Source: an uncultured Verrucomicrobia subdivision 3 bacterium
GTDB taxonomy: Bacteria > Verrucomicrobiota > Verrucomicrobiia > Limisphaerales > UBA11358
Assembly: GCA_903944085.1 (NCBI GenBank)
Contig: CAJAQO010000130.1
Coordinates: 1-34,703, forward strand
DNA: 34,703 nucleotides
Direction of reading: 5' to 3'
This document shows, one piece after another, positions 17,625 to 26,014 of the stretch (positions within the stretch are counted from its first letter, which is position 1; each line of letters starts with the position of its first letter). The notes below the pieces were generated by a model. The model saw nothing but the letters and a program-made list of their open reading frames with translations, made no database searches and was not told where the DNA came from. A program made the translations under genes and the position numbers.

Positions 17625-18020
17625 ATGAAAAAATGCTCCTATTGCGGACGCGATAACACGGATGAAGCGGCGAATTGCCATGAATGCGGCACCGAGTTCG
17701 AACGCCCAGCCGAACCGCCGCCGCCGGAACCGGCACCTGAACCCGCGCGGCCGGAATATGAATTCGCGGCGCTGTCGGCGGCGGGCCGGCAGCAGGATTG
17801 GGTGACGCTGGTGACCTGCGGGACGCTGGTGGCCGCCGACCTGGTGGTGATGCGGCTGCGGGCCGCCGGGATTGAAACGTTTCTGCCCGATGAGCGATTG
17901 ATGCAAGTCATCGGTTGGAACCTCAACACTTACGGCTACGTGCGGGTGCAGGTTTCCCCCAAGGATTACGACGAGGCCCGCGCGCTGCTGGCCGCGCCAA
18001 AAGTGGAGGACGAATCATGA
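17625..18020 (+). CDS. Zinc-ribbon plus DUF2007 protein
   Basis: 131 residues. The N-terminus is a zinc ribbon (CSYCGRDNTDEAANCHECGTEF, Cys pairs at 4/7 and 18/21). A Pro/Glu-rich linker (about 27-45) follows, then a DUF2007 putative signal-transducing domain from about 57 to 124 (TLVTCGTLVAADLVVMRLRAAGIETFLPD, then YVRVQVSPKDYDEARALL), which resembles a PII-like small alpha/beta fold. Cytosolic, with no membrane segment. It lies 46 bases after the thioredoxin-like gene on the same strand, and the pair ends at the terminator at 18077-18122. Ligand and partner are unknown. Confidence 0.85.
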   Translation: MKKCSYCGRDNTDEAANCHECGTEFERPAEPPPPEPAPEPARPEYEFAALSAAGRQQDWVTLVTCGTLVAADLVVMRLRAAGIETFLPDERLMQVIGWNLNTYGYVRVQVSPKDYDEARALLAAPKVEDES

Positions 18021-18076
18021 CACGCCATGATTCCCATCGCCATCGCTCCTGCCAGCGTTGCCCGCGCCAGCAAAGC

Positions 18077-18122
18077 AAAAAGCGATAAAAACCTTTGTTT
18101 ATAAAGGATTCTATCGCTTTTT
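18077..18122. terminator. Probable bidirectional terminator between the DUF2007 gene and tRNA-Lys
   Basis: AAAAAGCGATA (18077-18087) pairs perfectly with TATCGCTTTTT (18112-18122), and inside it CCTTT pairs with AAAGG. The A-run on one side and T-run on the other give a U-tract for transcripts on both strands, so it can end the + operon and the - tRNA. It starts 4 bases beyond the tRNA CCA end. Confidence 0.75.
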
Positions 18123-18125
18123 GAA

Positions 18126-18201
18126 TGGTGGGTTGGCGGGGACTCGAACCCCGGACCAATGCCTTAAAAGGGCACTGCTCTACCAACTGAGCTACCAACC
18201 C
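18126..18201 (-). tRNA. tRNA-Lys (anticodon UUU)
   Basis: Read on the minus strand from 18201: acceptor GGGTTGG, D-arm GCTC-AGTTGGTA-GAGC, anticodon stem GTGCC/GGCAT with loop CTTTTAA (anticodon TTT), T-arm CGGGG-TTCGAGT-CCCCG, acceptor CCAACCC, discriminator A. The 3' CCA is encoded (18126-18128). All stems pair, the G-T at the anticodon stem base being the only wobble. It is the only tRNA seen in the window. Confidence 0.97.
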
Positions 18202-18675
18202 AGACCAATCGCTGCGCGGGTTTGATGCACCGCGAAAAACGTGTTCCGACCTGATACCGACCGGCAGGGCGGCCTTGCCCACCGCCGCCGGCGCTGCGCT
18301 TTGAAGGCCGGGCGGCAAACCGGCCATGCCCGGAAAACATCGGGCGTGTATTATGTCGTTGCGCCGCCCAACGGCAAGCAATTTTCGCGCTTCAGCCGGG
18401 CAAATCAATTCCGGGCCGGGCCGGCGAATGACCGCGCATCACCATTTCTGGCGAGCCGGCGACCGCATTTTTTTCTGGCATTGCGCGCGGGCGGGTGTTA
18501 ATAGTATCTTATTCAACCCGGTTCTGTTCACCGCTGGTGCCCTGGCGTTTTTGCCAATTCGTTTTGCCAGAGCGGCGGGATGACCAATGAAACGGAAATT
18601 TTTTGACTTGTGTTCTGAAAATGTGTGCGCATGTTATTTGCAGCCCGGCAACCAATTGAGATTTTGCGACGAACC
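18202..18675. other. 474-base gap between tRNA-Lys and a prepilin-like gene
   Basis: Divergent: it should carry the promoter of the tRNA (-) and of the prepilin-like gene (+). GC-rich, with small hairpins (for example CCGGGC 18308-18313 with GCCCGG 18328-18333). A GTG-initiated extension of the prepilin-like frame begins at 18625 but is not needed. I see no gene or array here. Confidence 0.45.
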
Positions 18676-19587
18676 ATGAAAACAACCATGCCTATGATTC
18701 CCAAACCTTCGGCCGATTCATCCACCCGCCGGTCACGTCCCGCCGGTTTCACGCTGATCGAACTGCTGGTGGTCATTGCCATCATTGCCATTCTGGCGGC
18801 GATGCTGCTGCCGGCGCTCGCCAAGGCCAAAGCCAAAGCCCAAAACATCAATTGTGTCAACGACCTGAAGCAATTGGGCGTGGCCAACCGCATGTATGCC
18901 GATGAATACAATGACCATTTGGCCTATCCCAACTGGGACGGTGGCGCTGGCGGTTACCCGGCGGGCTGGCTCTACACGCCCGGCGGCGTTCCGGCTCTGG
19001 GTGCCGGTTGTCCCAATCCATATACCACCGCGGCCCCGTATCCGATGCAACCCACCGGAGTGCAGGCTTGGCAGACGGGGCTGTGGTATAAATATTGCAA
19101 CAATTATAAAGTTTACCTGTGCCCGGTGGATATCAGCAAAAGCCCGGACTATTTGCTGCCGCCGGGAACCGGAAATGCGCCATACACTGGGCGAAACAAC
19201 AAGCTTTCCACCTATGTGATGAATGGCGCGGTGAATGCCTTTGGTTACGGTGCGGGTGGATCAGCCCCGGAAGGAGTCACTTGCAAAATTACGGCCATCT
19301 TCAACACCATGTGCTATCTGATTTGGGAGCCGTGCGAATATGGCGAATATGGCTATGCGCCGACTGGCGGCTTTGAGTGGAATGACGGCGGCAATTTCCC
19401 GGACATCACCAAAGGCGAGGGCATCGGCTTGTTGCATAGCTCTCATGGCGGCAACGCTTTGGCCATTGACGGCCACGTTGATTTCGTTCCGTCAACCGCT
19501 TTTAAGGGCTGGAGTTTAGATACCACAGCAAGAAATTTTCTTTGGTGGAATCCGGTGAATGAACCTGGCGTTCCGCCCGGCCATTGA
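18676..19587 (+). CDS. Prepilin-like protein with N-terminal methylation motif
   Basis: 303 residues. A type IV prepilin/pseudopilin leader: cleavage after G24 ([13 protein letters not shown]), Glu at +5, then one hydrophobic helix ([19 protein letters not shown]). The exported domain has scattered Cys, Tyr and Asn, and ends with a [14 protein letters not shown] block, matching the H-X9-DG type motif of the expanded DUF1559-like proteins of Verrucomicrobiota, Lentisphaerota and Planctomycetota. It is probably a surface or pseudopilus-type protein whose function is not established. Start chosen at ATG 18676; the frame is open from GTG 18625. No pilus assembly genes are near. Confidence 0.87.
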   Translation: MKTTMPMIPKPSADSSTRRSRPAGFTLIELLVVIAIIAILAAMLLPALAKAKAKAQNINCVNDLKQLGVANRMYADEYNDHLAYPNWDGGAGGYPAGWLYTPGGVPALGAGCPNPYTTAAPYPMQPTGVQAWQTGLWYKYCNNYKVYLCPVDISKSPDYLLPPGTGNAPYTGRNNKLSTYVMNGAVNAFGYGAGGSAPEGVTCKITAIFNTMCYLIWEPCEYGEYGYAPTGGFEWNDGGNFPDITKGEGIGLLHSSHGGNALAIDGHVDFVPSTAFKGWSLDTTARNFLWWNPVNEPGVPPGH

Positions 19588-19594
19588 CGCGCCT

Positions 19595-21085
19595 TCAACG
19601 GTTTTTCAAAACAGCTAAATCGCGCAAGATTTGAAACACATCGGTTGATTCGATCTGGGGCGCGTTCAACAATTCCGGCTGGCTGGTGATGAACACCGGC
19701 CAGTCTTTTTTTTTCGCCGGGCGCTGGCCATGCGAGCCTTTCACCAGCGTCGCGTCGAGCGGAATCACATCCAGCAGCATCCGGAAGCCGAGCTTTTTTT
19801 GCAGCAGCCGCCAGGCGATTTTCAGTTTCGGCCGCGGAATTTCAGGGTCGAGAAACAATTCCACCGGGTCGTAGCCCGGCTTGCGATGAATGTCCACGGT
19901 GCGCGCAAAATCCGGCGCGCGTGAATCATCCAGCCAGTAATAATAAGTGAACCACGCATTTTCCGCCGCCACCGCCACCAAATCGCCCGCGCGCGAATGC
20001 GCGATGCCCGCCGCGATTTTCTCCGGCTGGCCCAAAACTTTTTCCACGCCGGGAATTGTTTCCAGCACGGCGCGCACGGAATTTTCCAGCGACCGGTCGT
20101 TCAAATAAATGTGCGCCACCTGATGATCCGCCACGGCAAAAACCCGGCTCGCGCCGGCGTCGAGAATTTCCAAGCCCAGTTCGTCCTTCACCGTCAGCCA
20201 GCCGCGCGCACGGAAAATCCGGTTGAGATGCACCGGCGTGTCCACGTTGGTGATGCCGTATTCGGAAAGCAAAACCACCGGCACGCCGCGCTGGCCAAAA
20301 AAATCAATCAAATCGCCGGCGATGGCGTCAATTTCGCGCAGGTCGCGGAAAATTTTTGGATTCAACCCGCCGCCGCGAAGCGGCGCGGAATCATTTCCGC
20401 TTTCCGCTTTCCGCTTTCCGCTTTGTTCAAACGGCCCGTGCCGCTGCAAGTTGTAATCCAAATGCGGCAGGTAAATTAAATTCAGCCGCGGCGAAAATTT
20501 GTTTTCAATCCACTTCGCCGATTCGGCAATCCAGCGCGAGGCGCAATCAGCGTTGCCACGCGGCGAATCCATTCCCGCCGCCGGCCCCCAAAAGCCGAAG
20601 AACGGAAATTCGCCCAGATCCTTTTTGATTTCTTCGCGGATCGCATACGGCCACGAATAAATGTCGAAAACTTTCCCGCCGTCGGCGCGGTAAATCGGGC
20701 GCGGCGTGAGCGCGTAATCCACGCTCGCATACATATTGAACCACCAGAAACAATTGGCGATTGAAACTTCCGCTTTCCGCTTTCCGCTTTCCGCTTTTTC
20801 CCGCAGCGCGTCCCAGATTTTTCGGCCCTGGACGATGTGGTTGGACTGTTTCCAAAATTGCACTTCGGCCAGCTCGCGGTTGAACCAGCCGTTGCCGACG
20901 ATGCCGTGCTGCGCCGGGAGTTTGCCGGTGAGATAATTCGACTGCGCGGTGCAGGTGACGGCGGGAAAAGCCGGCGCGATGTGCGCGAGCGCGCCGCGCT
21001 GGCGGAACGCGGCGAGGCGCGGCGTCTGTTCGCCGATGAGCGCCTCGGTGAGGCCGACGACATTGATGACGGCGAGCCGGTTCAT
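19595..21085 (-). CDS. eboF: EboF-like alkaline phosphatase/phosphodiesterase family protein
   Basis: 496 residues, type I phosphodiesterase / nucleotide-pyrophosphatase superfamily. The N-terminus (LAVINVVGLTEALIGEQTPRL) has the metal-site Asp replaced by Asn, as I recall for EboF proteins; the Thr of FPAVTCTAQSNYLTG is at the nucleophile place. Other blocks: QHGIVGNGWFNR, CFWWFNMYASVDYALTPRPIY, YLPHLDYNLQRHGP and LSEYGITNV. It overlaps eboD by four bases. The ebo cluster is linked with moving cytosolic metabolites to the periplasm. Oddity: two in-frame heptamer arrays encode KAESGKRKAE (about 97-106) and SGKRKAESG (about 222-230), each where relatives have a shorter loop, so the protein is longer than usual. 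Confidence 0.85.
   Translation of the reverse strand: MNRLAVINVVGLTEALIGEQTPRLAAFRQRGALAHIAPAFPAVTCTAQSNYLTGKLPAQHGIVGNGWFNRELAEVQFWKQSNHIVQGRKIWDALREKAESGKRKAEVSIANCFWWFNMYASVDYALTPRPIYRADGGKVFDIYSWPYAIREEIKKDLGEFPFFGFWGPAAGMDSPRGNADCASRWIAESAKWIENKFSPRLNLIYLPHLDYNLQRHGPFEQSGKRKAESGNDSAPLRGGGLNPKIFRDLREIDAIAGDLIDFFGQRGVPVVLLSEYGITNVDTPVHLNRIFRARGWLTVKDELGLEILDAGASRVFAVADHQVAHIYLNDRSLENSVRAVLETIPGVEKVLGQPEKIAAGIAHSRAGDLVAVAAENAWFTYYYWLDDSRAPDFARTVDIHRKPGYDPVELFLDPEIPRPKLKIAWRLLQKKLGFRMLLDVIPLDATLVKGSHGQRPAKKKDWPVFITSQPELLNAPQIESTDVFQILRDLAVLKNR
20371..20385. repeat. GC hairpin next to a heptamer array in eboF
   Basis: CGCCGC (20371-20376), GAA, GCGGCG (20380-20385): a perfect 6-bp stem with a 3-base loop, 8 bases from the array at 20394. 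It encodes the SAPLRGGG part of the insertion, so hairpin and array may have arrived together. Confidence 0.55.
20394..20424. repeat. 31-bp heptamer array (TTTCCGC x4 + TTT) inside eboF
   Basis: Four exact TTTCCGC units followed by TTT. It lies within the eboF reading frame and is translated (minus strand) as QSGKRKAESG. The insertion point follows YLPHLDYNLQRHGP, where related proteins go straight on to the R-LREIDA helix. Confidence 0.9.
20767..20797. repeat. Second 31-bp heptamer array (TTTCCGC) inside eboF
   Basis: One CTTCCGC (one mismatch), three exact TTTCCGC units and TTT, again 31 bases. Translated as EKAESGKRKAE between WDALR and the conserved NCFWWFNMY block. It is 343 bases from the first array and in the same orientation. 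Confidence 0.88.
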
Positions 21086-22236
21086 TTCCCGGCGCGGGCG
21101 CGCAGCTCCGCGACGGCGACGGCGACGAGGCGCGGATTCATTTCGTGGACTTCCACGCCGCGGCCAATTTCTTCCAGCAGCGTGATCGAAAGCTCGCCGC
21201 CGAGATGTTCGCGAAATTCTTCCAGGCCGGCCAACAGCGTCGGCAGGTTGGCGTTGTCCGCGTTGAGCAGTTCATCGGCGAACAATTTGAAACCCAGTTT
21301 TTCCAGCAGGTTCAAAATGCGCGCGGCGGACGCCGCCGGGAGCAAACCAATTTCGCGCGAATAAATCACGTCCAGCGCAATCCCAATGGCCACGGCCTCA
21401 CCGTGGGAAATGCGAAAATGTGAAATTTGTTCCAGCTTGTGCGCCGACCAATGGCCAAAATCCAGTGGCCGAGCGGAGCCGGCTTCGAACGGATCGCCGC
21501 CGTTGGCGATGTGGTCGAGGTGCAATTCGGCGCAGCGGCGGATGAGCTGCTTCATCGCGCCCGGCTCGAAGGCGGCAAGCTTCTCCTCATCGCGCTCGAT
21601 TTCGTCAAAAAAATTTGCATCGCGGATGCACGCGACTTTCACGGCCTCGACATAGCCGCTGCGTTTGTCACGTGGCGACAGCGTCGCGAGCAATTGTCCG
21701 TCGTTGATGACCGCAAACGGCGGCGCAAACGTGCCGATCAAATTTTTCTGACCAAAGGCGTTCAGCCCATTTTTCACGCCCACGCCGGAGTCGGCCTGGC
21801 TCAACGTGGTGGTCGGAATCCGCACGTGCCGCACGCCGCGATGCGCGGTGGCAGCGGCAAAACCGGCGACATCCAGCAGCGCACCGCCGCCCACGGCGAT
21901 GAGATACGAATGGCGGTCAATATGATGCCGGTGAAGCTGCGAGTAGATTTCGTTGACGAGCGTGGTGGAATTTTTGGCGCGTTCGCCGCCGCAGGCAAAC
22001 AGCGGCGGGCAGACGAGTTCAATTTTTTCGGCGTTGGCGGAAAAATATTTTTCAATCTGCTGCCCCAAACCCGGCAATGCCTGGGCAAGCGCATCTTCCA
22101 GCACGACGAGCGCCTTGCGCGGGCCGGTGTCCGCCAACGCGTCGCGCAAAACCGGGTTGTCCGGCGCGAAAACATTTTCGGTGAAGAAAACGCGGAGCTG
22201 CCAGCCAACTTGAATGGAACGTTGAATCACGGACAC
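21082..22236 (-). CDS. eboD: EboD-like sugar-phosphate cyclase (3-dehydroquinate synthase family)
   Basis: 384 residues, NAD+- and metal-dependent cyclase fold. Blocks: AVGGGALLDVAGFAAATAHRG (NAD loop), RIPTTTLSQADSGVGVKNGLNAFGQKNLIGTFAPPFAVIND, SGYVEAVKVACI, and metal ligands in FGHWSAHKLE and SHGEAVAIGIALD. The start MSVIQRSIQV and the GVGVKNG-NAFG-KN-GTFAPP form match what I recall of EboD rather than housekeeping AroB. It begins with GTG at 22236; the ATG two bases upstream is out of frame and hits a stop after three codons. It overlaps eboF (ATGA). The other usual ebo genes (eboA, B, C, E) are not beside it. Confidence 0.88.
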   Translation of the reverse strand: MSVIQRSIQVGWQLRVFFTENVFAPDNPVLRDALADTGPRKALVVLEDALAQALPGLGQQIEKYFSANAEKIELVCPPLFACGGERAKNSTTLVNEIYSQLHRHHIDRHSYLIAVGGGALLDVAGFAAATAHRGVRHVRIPTTTLSQADSGVGVKNGLNAFGQKNLIGTFAPPFAVINDGQLLATLSPRDKRSGYVEAVKVACIRDANFFDEIERDEEKLAAFEPGAMKQLIRRCAELHLDHIANGGDPFEAGSARPLDFGHWSAHKLEQISHFRISHGEAVAIGIALDVIYSREIGLLPAASAARILNLLEKLGFKLFADELLNADNANLPTLLAGLEEFREHLGGELSITLLEEIGRGVEVHEMNPRLVAVAVAELRARAGK

Positions 22237-22284
22237 ATGTTAAATTTGAAACGCGCGACGTTTTTTTTCGAGCACAATCGGCGG

Positions 22285-23066
22285 CTAATTTTTCCCGGCG
22301 GACGCGACCGGAATTCTCATGCAATAAAATGACCGATAGACAAATACCAGCGCGACCAGGAAACAGGTTCCGCCAATGAAGAAAGAAAGCGGCGAGTCGG
22401 GACTTTTCTGCTTCAGCTCCACAGCGATTTCCACGGCAAGCAGGCCGAATAGCGTGGTGAATTTGATGATTGGATTCATCGCGACGGAGCTGGTGTCTTT
22501 GAACGGGTCGCCGACGGTGTCGCCGACGACGGTGGCGGCGTGCAGCGGCGTGCCTTTCATTTTCAAATCCACTTCGACGATTTTCTTGGCGTTGTCCCAC
22601 GCGCCCCCGGCGTTGGCCATGAAAATGGCCTGGAACAAGCCGAAGAACGCGATGGCGATGAGATAGCCGATGAAGAAATATGGATTCAAAAACGGCAGGC
22701 CGAGCGCGAAGCAAAAAACGACGATGAAAATGTTGATCAGGCCTTTTTGCGCGTAGTGGGTGCAGATGGCGACGACGCGTTTGCTGTCTTCGAGCTAAGC
22801 GGATTCCTTGTCCAGCTTGATGTTGTTCTTGATGAAAACGACCGCGCTGTAAGCGCCGGCGACGACGGCCTGACACGATGCGCCGGTGAACCAGTAAATC
22901 ACTGCGCCGCCCATGAGCAGGCCAAAAATAAAATCATCCGGCTCGTGACCGTGCCGTGAACAAAGCTCACCTGGTCGAGCAAAGGCAGTTGGATGTCCGC
23001 GTCCCCGGCGCAGGCACTGAATGCACCAAGGCACGCGGTTACGATAAACAATTTAATTTTCAACAT
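22285..23066 (-). pseudogene. hppA: Remnant of membrane-bound proton/sodium pyrophosphatase hppA
   Basis: Three reading-frame pieces on the minus strand match parts of a membrane pyrophosphatase. From ATG 23066 a signal-like head MLKIKLFIVTACLGAFSACAG with ADIQLPLLDQVSF resembles the N-terminus of HppA in this phylum. In another frame, from about 22945, comes FIFGLLMGGAVIYWFTGAS-QAVVAGAYSAV-FIKNNIKL, ended by TAG at 22795-22797. The same frame continues past that stop with LEDSKRVVAICTHYAQKGLINIFIVV, then NPYFFIGYLIAIAFFGLFQAIFMANAGGAWDNAKKIVEV and GDTVGDPFKDTSS. Several hundred central codons, including the pyrophosphate site, are missing. An enzyme of about 700 residues is thus reduced to its two ends. 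Misassembly is the alternative. Confidence 0.85.
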
Positions 23067-23174
23067 AAGAGAGTTCAAGCCTGGCGCAGCAAAAATTAAT
23101 TTCCCGGCAATTGCTTTCGAAAAAGTTCCGGTAAATGGATGCTTTGCGGGATAGCGCGGGGCGGATCGGAGCGG

Positions 23175-24071
23175 TTATTTTAATGAAGTAGTCCGTTGTC
23201 CGAGCCAGATCAAATCCGGACTGTTCGCCGCCGGGGTGCCATGCGGAATGTAGCCGGCACCGCTGGCCAGATTTACCATGGTGCGGGGATCCAGCCAGCG
23301 GTGGACTTCCACATGGCCGTCGGCAAAGGCCAGCACGCCGCGCTGCCGGTGCAAGTCGGACGGCAGGTGAATCCAGGTTTGCAAGCTCATGTCCACGCCA
23401 AAAGCGGGCGTGCAAATGCTGGCCGGGTTCACATCGGTGAACACAAATCGGTTGACCGGCGCGTCCGAGGTGTTGGCGATGAACTGGGAAGATTTTGCGT
23501 AAGTTTTGTAGGCGGCGCTGATGTTGAGCGGCTGCACCACGCCGGTGGTTGGAATTCCCATATAAGAATTCATCGCATAGCTGCGCAATTCTGTGACCAG
23601 CGTGGAGACGGAGTTGTCCAGCGGCCAGGTGGAAGTGTCCGCCGGACATTTGTAAATCCGCTCGGTCGGGAGGATTTTTGCGAACAGGGCATAATTAGCA
23701 CCCGTCAAATACAGGTCGTTGGTCAGGGTGTCGGGGTCGCCGTGGTTGCCGCCGTAAACCCATAAATGGGCTGAGGTGGATGTCGTAGCCGTATCGCCCC
23801 CGTTCAAAACCAGTCGCTCATTGTTGTCGCCGGTGTAAACCGTCCAAGCCAGAATCAACTGTTTTTCGTTGCTTACACAAACGATGCGGGCCGCCTGCCG
23901 TTTGGCACCCGTCAGGGCCGGCAGCAGCATTGCCGCCAGAATGGCAATGACCGCAATGACCACCAGCAATTCAATCAGCGTGAACGCCGCTGCCCGAGAA
24001 GCAATACCCTCCGCCCGGCGGTCAGGTGTGACCGGCATACGCCAACCCGTCGTTAAAAACATCCGGGGCAT
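23175..24071 (-). CDS. Prepilin-like protein with H-X9-DG type C-terminus
   Basis: 298 residues. Leader: [36 protein letters not shown]; cleavage would follow Ala29 rather than the usual Gly, with Glu at +5 kept. The exported domain has Tyr/Asn/Thr-rich stretches and ends with [18 protein letters not shown], the DG-HVE motif of the same family as the gene at 18676. ATG 24071 is chosen; the frame runs open to 24197, but that head ([12 protein letters not shown]) is not leader-like. It lies between the hppA remnant and accD on the same strand. Function unknown. Confidence 0.87.
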   Translation of the reverse strand: MPRMFLTTGWRMPVTPDRRAEGIASRAAAFTLIELLVVIAVIAILAAMLLPALTGAKRQAARIVCVSNEKQLILAWTVYTGDNNERLVLNGGDTATTSTSAHLWVYGGNHGDPDTLTNDLYLTGANYALFAKILPTERIYKCPADTSTWPLDNSVSTLVTELRSYAMNSYMGIPTTGVVQPLNISAAYKTYAKSSQFIANTSDAPVNRFVFTDVNPASICTPAFGVDMSLQTWIHLPSDLHRQRGVLAFADGHVEVHRWLDPRTMVNLASGAGYIPHGTPAANSPDLIWLGQRTTSLK

Positions 24072-24214
24072 GGAATTGTTGTTACCATATACCCGTTTCG
24101 ATTTTTGTAAATACGTCGCTGGCTCTTTTTTAATTTCGCCAGCCAGTTGGCAGCGAGCGGCCAGCAGCCGGCTAAAGCTGCTGCCGGCGGGCGACAAGTT
24201 CGACCGTTATTTTT

Positions 24215-25153
24215 TTATCCTTTTTTTCCGCCGGCGAAATAATCGAGGTAGCGAACGAGTTGTTCCTTCATTTCCTTGCGCGGCACCGTTGCGTCAATCA
24301 GACCGTGCTCCACCAGAAATTCGGCGGTTTGAAAACCGGGCGGCAGTTCGGCGTGCGTGGTGTCCTTGATGACGCGCGGTCCGGCGAAGCCGATCATCGC
24401 GGCGGGTTCGGCCAGGATCAAATCGCCGAGCGCGGCGTAGCTGGCCATCACGCCGCCATAACTGTTGTTCGTCAAGATGCTGATGTAAGGCAGCCGGCTT
24501 TGGGCGTGATAGGCAAGGGCCGCAGAGGTCTTGGCCATCTGCATCAGGCTGAACACGCCTTCCTGCATCCGCGCGCCGCCGCTGGTGGAAATGATCACCA
24601 CCGGCCAGCCGCCTTCCGTGCCGCGTTCGATGAGCCGCGTCAGCTTTTCGCCGACAACCGCACCCATTGAGCCGCCCATGAATCCGAAATCCATCACGCC
24701 GAGCGCGACGCGGTGCGTGCCGATTTTGCAAATGCCGGTGACGACCGCGTCGTTGAGCATGGTGGCCTTGCGGTCGCGCTCCAGCTTGGTCTTGTAGCTG
24801 GCGAATTTCAAAATGTCCACGCTCGTCATCTCGGCATCCATCTCCTCAAACGTGCAGGTTTCCACGAGCGAATGGATGCGCTCGCGCGAGCCAATGGGAA
24901 AATGATGCTGGCACTTGGAGCAAACCTTCAAGTTTTCGTCCAGTTCCTTGTCGAAAATCATCGTGCCGCAGGACGGGCATTTCGTCCACAAGCCTTCGGG
25001 AATGTCGCGCTTTTTGGTCTTGGTCTTGCCGCTGTCCAGCTTGGGTTTGACGGTGAACGCCGTCTGGGTGTGCTGGATTGGCGGCGGCGTCAGCGCCGGC
25101 TCGATCTGGACAACGCCGCCAATTGTCTTCTTCGTGAATGAAGTGGTATCCAT
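24215..25153 (-). CDS. accD: Acetyl-CoA carboxylase carboxyltransferase subunit beta
   Basis: Forms, with AccA, the carboxyltransferase that makes malonyl-CoA for fatty-acid synthesis. 312 residues. An N-terminal extension (about 1-55) leads to the zinc ribbon CPSCG...CSKCQHHF, then the crotonase-like domain with GVMDFGFMGGSMGAVVGEKLTR, IISTSGGARMQEGVFSLMQMAKT, LTNNSYGGVMASYAALGD and EPAAMIGFAGPRVI, all family hallmarks. ATG 25153 is taken as start; the frame is open to 25327, but that region is the comF coding sequence in another frame. It lies 19 bases downstream of comF, probably one operon. Confidence 0.97.
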   Translation of the reverse strand: MDTTSFTKKTIGGVVQIEPALTPPPIQHTQTAFTVKPKLDSGKTKTKKRDIPEGLWTKCPSCGTMIFDKELDENLKVCSKCQHHFPIGSRERIHSLVETCTFEEMDAEMTSVDILKFASYKTKLERDRKATMLNDAVVTGICKIGTHRVALGVMDFGFMGGSMGAVVGEKLTRLIERGTEGGWPVVIISTSGGARMQEGVFSLMQMAKTSAALAYHAQSRLPYISILTNNSYGGVMASYAALGDLILAEPAAMIGFAGPRVIKDTTHAELPPGFQTAEFLVEHGLIDATVPRKEMKEQLVRYLDYFAGGKKG

Positions 25154-25172
25154 TGTCGCGATAATAAGCAAT

Positions 25173-25916
25173 TTAAAGCCCGCGTGCAACTGTCCAAACG
25201 CAGACTTCCGCCGCGCCGGCACCGCGCAACGCCTGCGCACACGCGCTGGTCGTCGCGCCGGTGGTGAAAACGTCATCCACGACGATGATGCGCTGGCCAG
25301 CCAGCCGCACGCCGGGGCGGATGGCAAAAGCGTTTTTCATGTTCACCGCGCGCTGGGCGCGGGTGAGCAGCGTCTGCGTGGCCGTGGGATTGACCCGGCG
25401 GAGAATTTTTTCATTCAACGGAATATTCGCGGCGCGGCCCAGCGGCGCGGCGAGCCGGGCGGCCTGGTTGAATTCACGTTCGCGCAGTTTCAGCGGATGC
25501 AACGGCACGGGCACAATGAAATCCCAGTTTTGTCCGCGCACCACCGGTGCCGCCTCACGCACCAGCAGGTCGGTGAGAAAATTTTCGAACCACAATGCGC
25601 GGGAATATTTGAATCGGTGAATGGCCTCCAGCACCACGCTTTTGGCGACGACCGCCGAGCGCGCGGAGCTGAAATGCAGTTCCAGTTCGCGACAGTTGGT
25701 GCATTCGAAAGTGGTCGTGAGCGCGCCAGCAAACGGCAGCCCGCAGCGCTCGCAAAACGGTGGGCGGATGAAGCGGACATGCGACCAGCATTTCGCACAA
25801 ACCAGGCCGTCGCGCGCGGCGGCACGGCGGCTGTGGCAAAGCTGGCAGATTTCAGGATAGATCAGCCCCAGACCGGCTTTGAACCAGTCCTGGGCTTGGC
25901 CCGCCGCGGCAATCAT
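25173..25916 (-). CDS. comF: ComF family amidophosphoribosyltransferase-like protein
   Basis: 247 residues. An N-terminal zinc-finger region (CQLCH, CAKCW, CERCG, CTNCRE, residues about 24-75) is followed by a phosphoribosyltransferase domain with IVPVPLHPLKLREREFNQA and the PRPP loop VVDDVFTTGATTSACAQAL (about 210-228). ComF proteins are needed for DNA uptake in several bacteria, where they act on the inner side of the membrane; the biochemical reaction is not settled. A very short spacer to accD suggests co-transcription. It diverges from the kinase gene, with 98 bases between them. Confidence 0.93.
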   Translation of the reverse strand: MIAAAGQAQDWFKAGLGLIYPEICQLCHSRRAAARDGLVCAKCWSHVRFIRPPFCERCGLPFAGALTTTFECTNCRELELHFSSARSAVVAKSVVLEAIHRFKYSRALWFENFLTDLLVREAAPVVRGQNWDFIVPVPLHPLKLREREFNQAARLAAPLGRAANIPLNEKILRRVNPTATQTLLTRAQRAVNMKNAFAIRPGVRLAGQRIIVVDDVFTTGATTSACAQALRGAGAAEVCVWTVARGL

Positions 25917-26014
25917 GCTGGCAATTTATTTTTTTTGGCGGCGGCGGAAAGACAATTCCAAAAAAACTTTCATTCGCCGCCGGTGCCAGCGTGTGTTAGA
26001 AGTGAATAAAGCAG

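Noticed and set aside
18027-18104. 25-codon open frame after the DUF2007 gene (MIPIAIAPASVARASK...)
   Set aside because: Too short, no ribosome site, and runs into the terminator stem.
20394-20797. Frameshift or pseudogene of eboF caused by the arrays
   Set aside because: The frame is continuous through both arrays and conserved motifs continue after them, so the gene is likely intact.
21082-22236. Housekeeping 3-dehydroquinate synthase (aroB)
   Set aside because: The N-terminus, the SGVGVKNG-NAFG-KN block and coupling to an eboF-like gene fit EboD better; no other aromatic pathway genes are near.
21427-22332. 301-codon open frame on + opposite eboD
   Set aside because: Antisense shadow of the cyclase gene; runs past its start with no recognisable protein.
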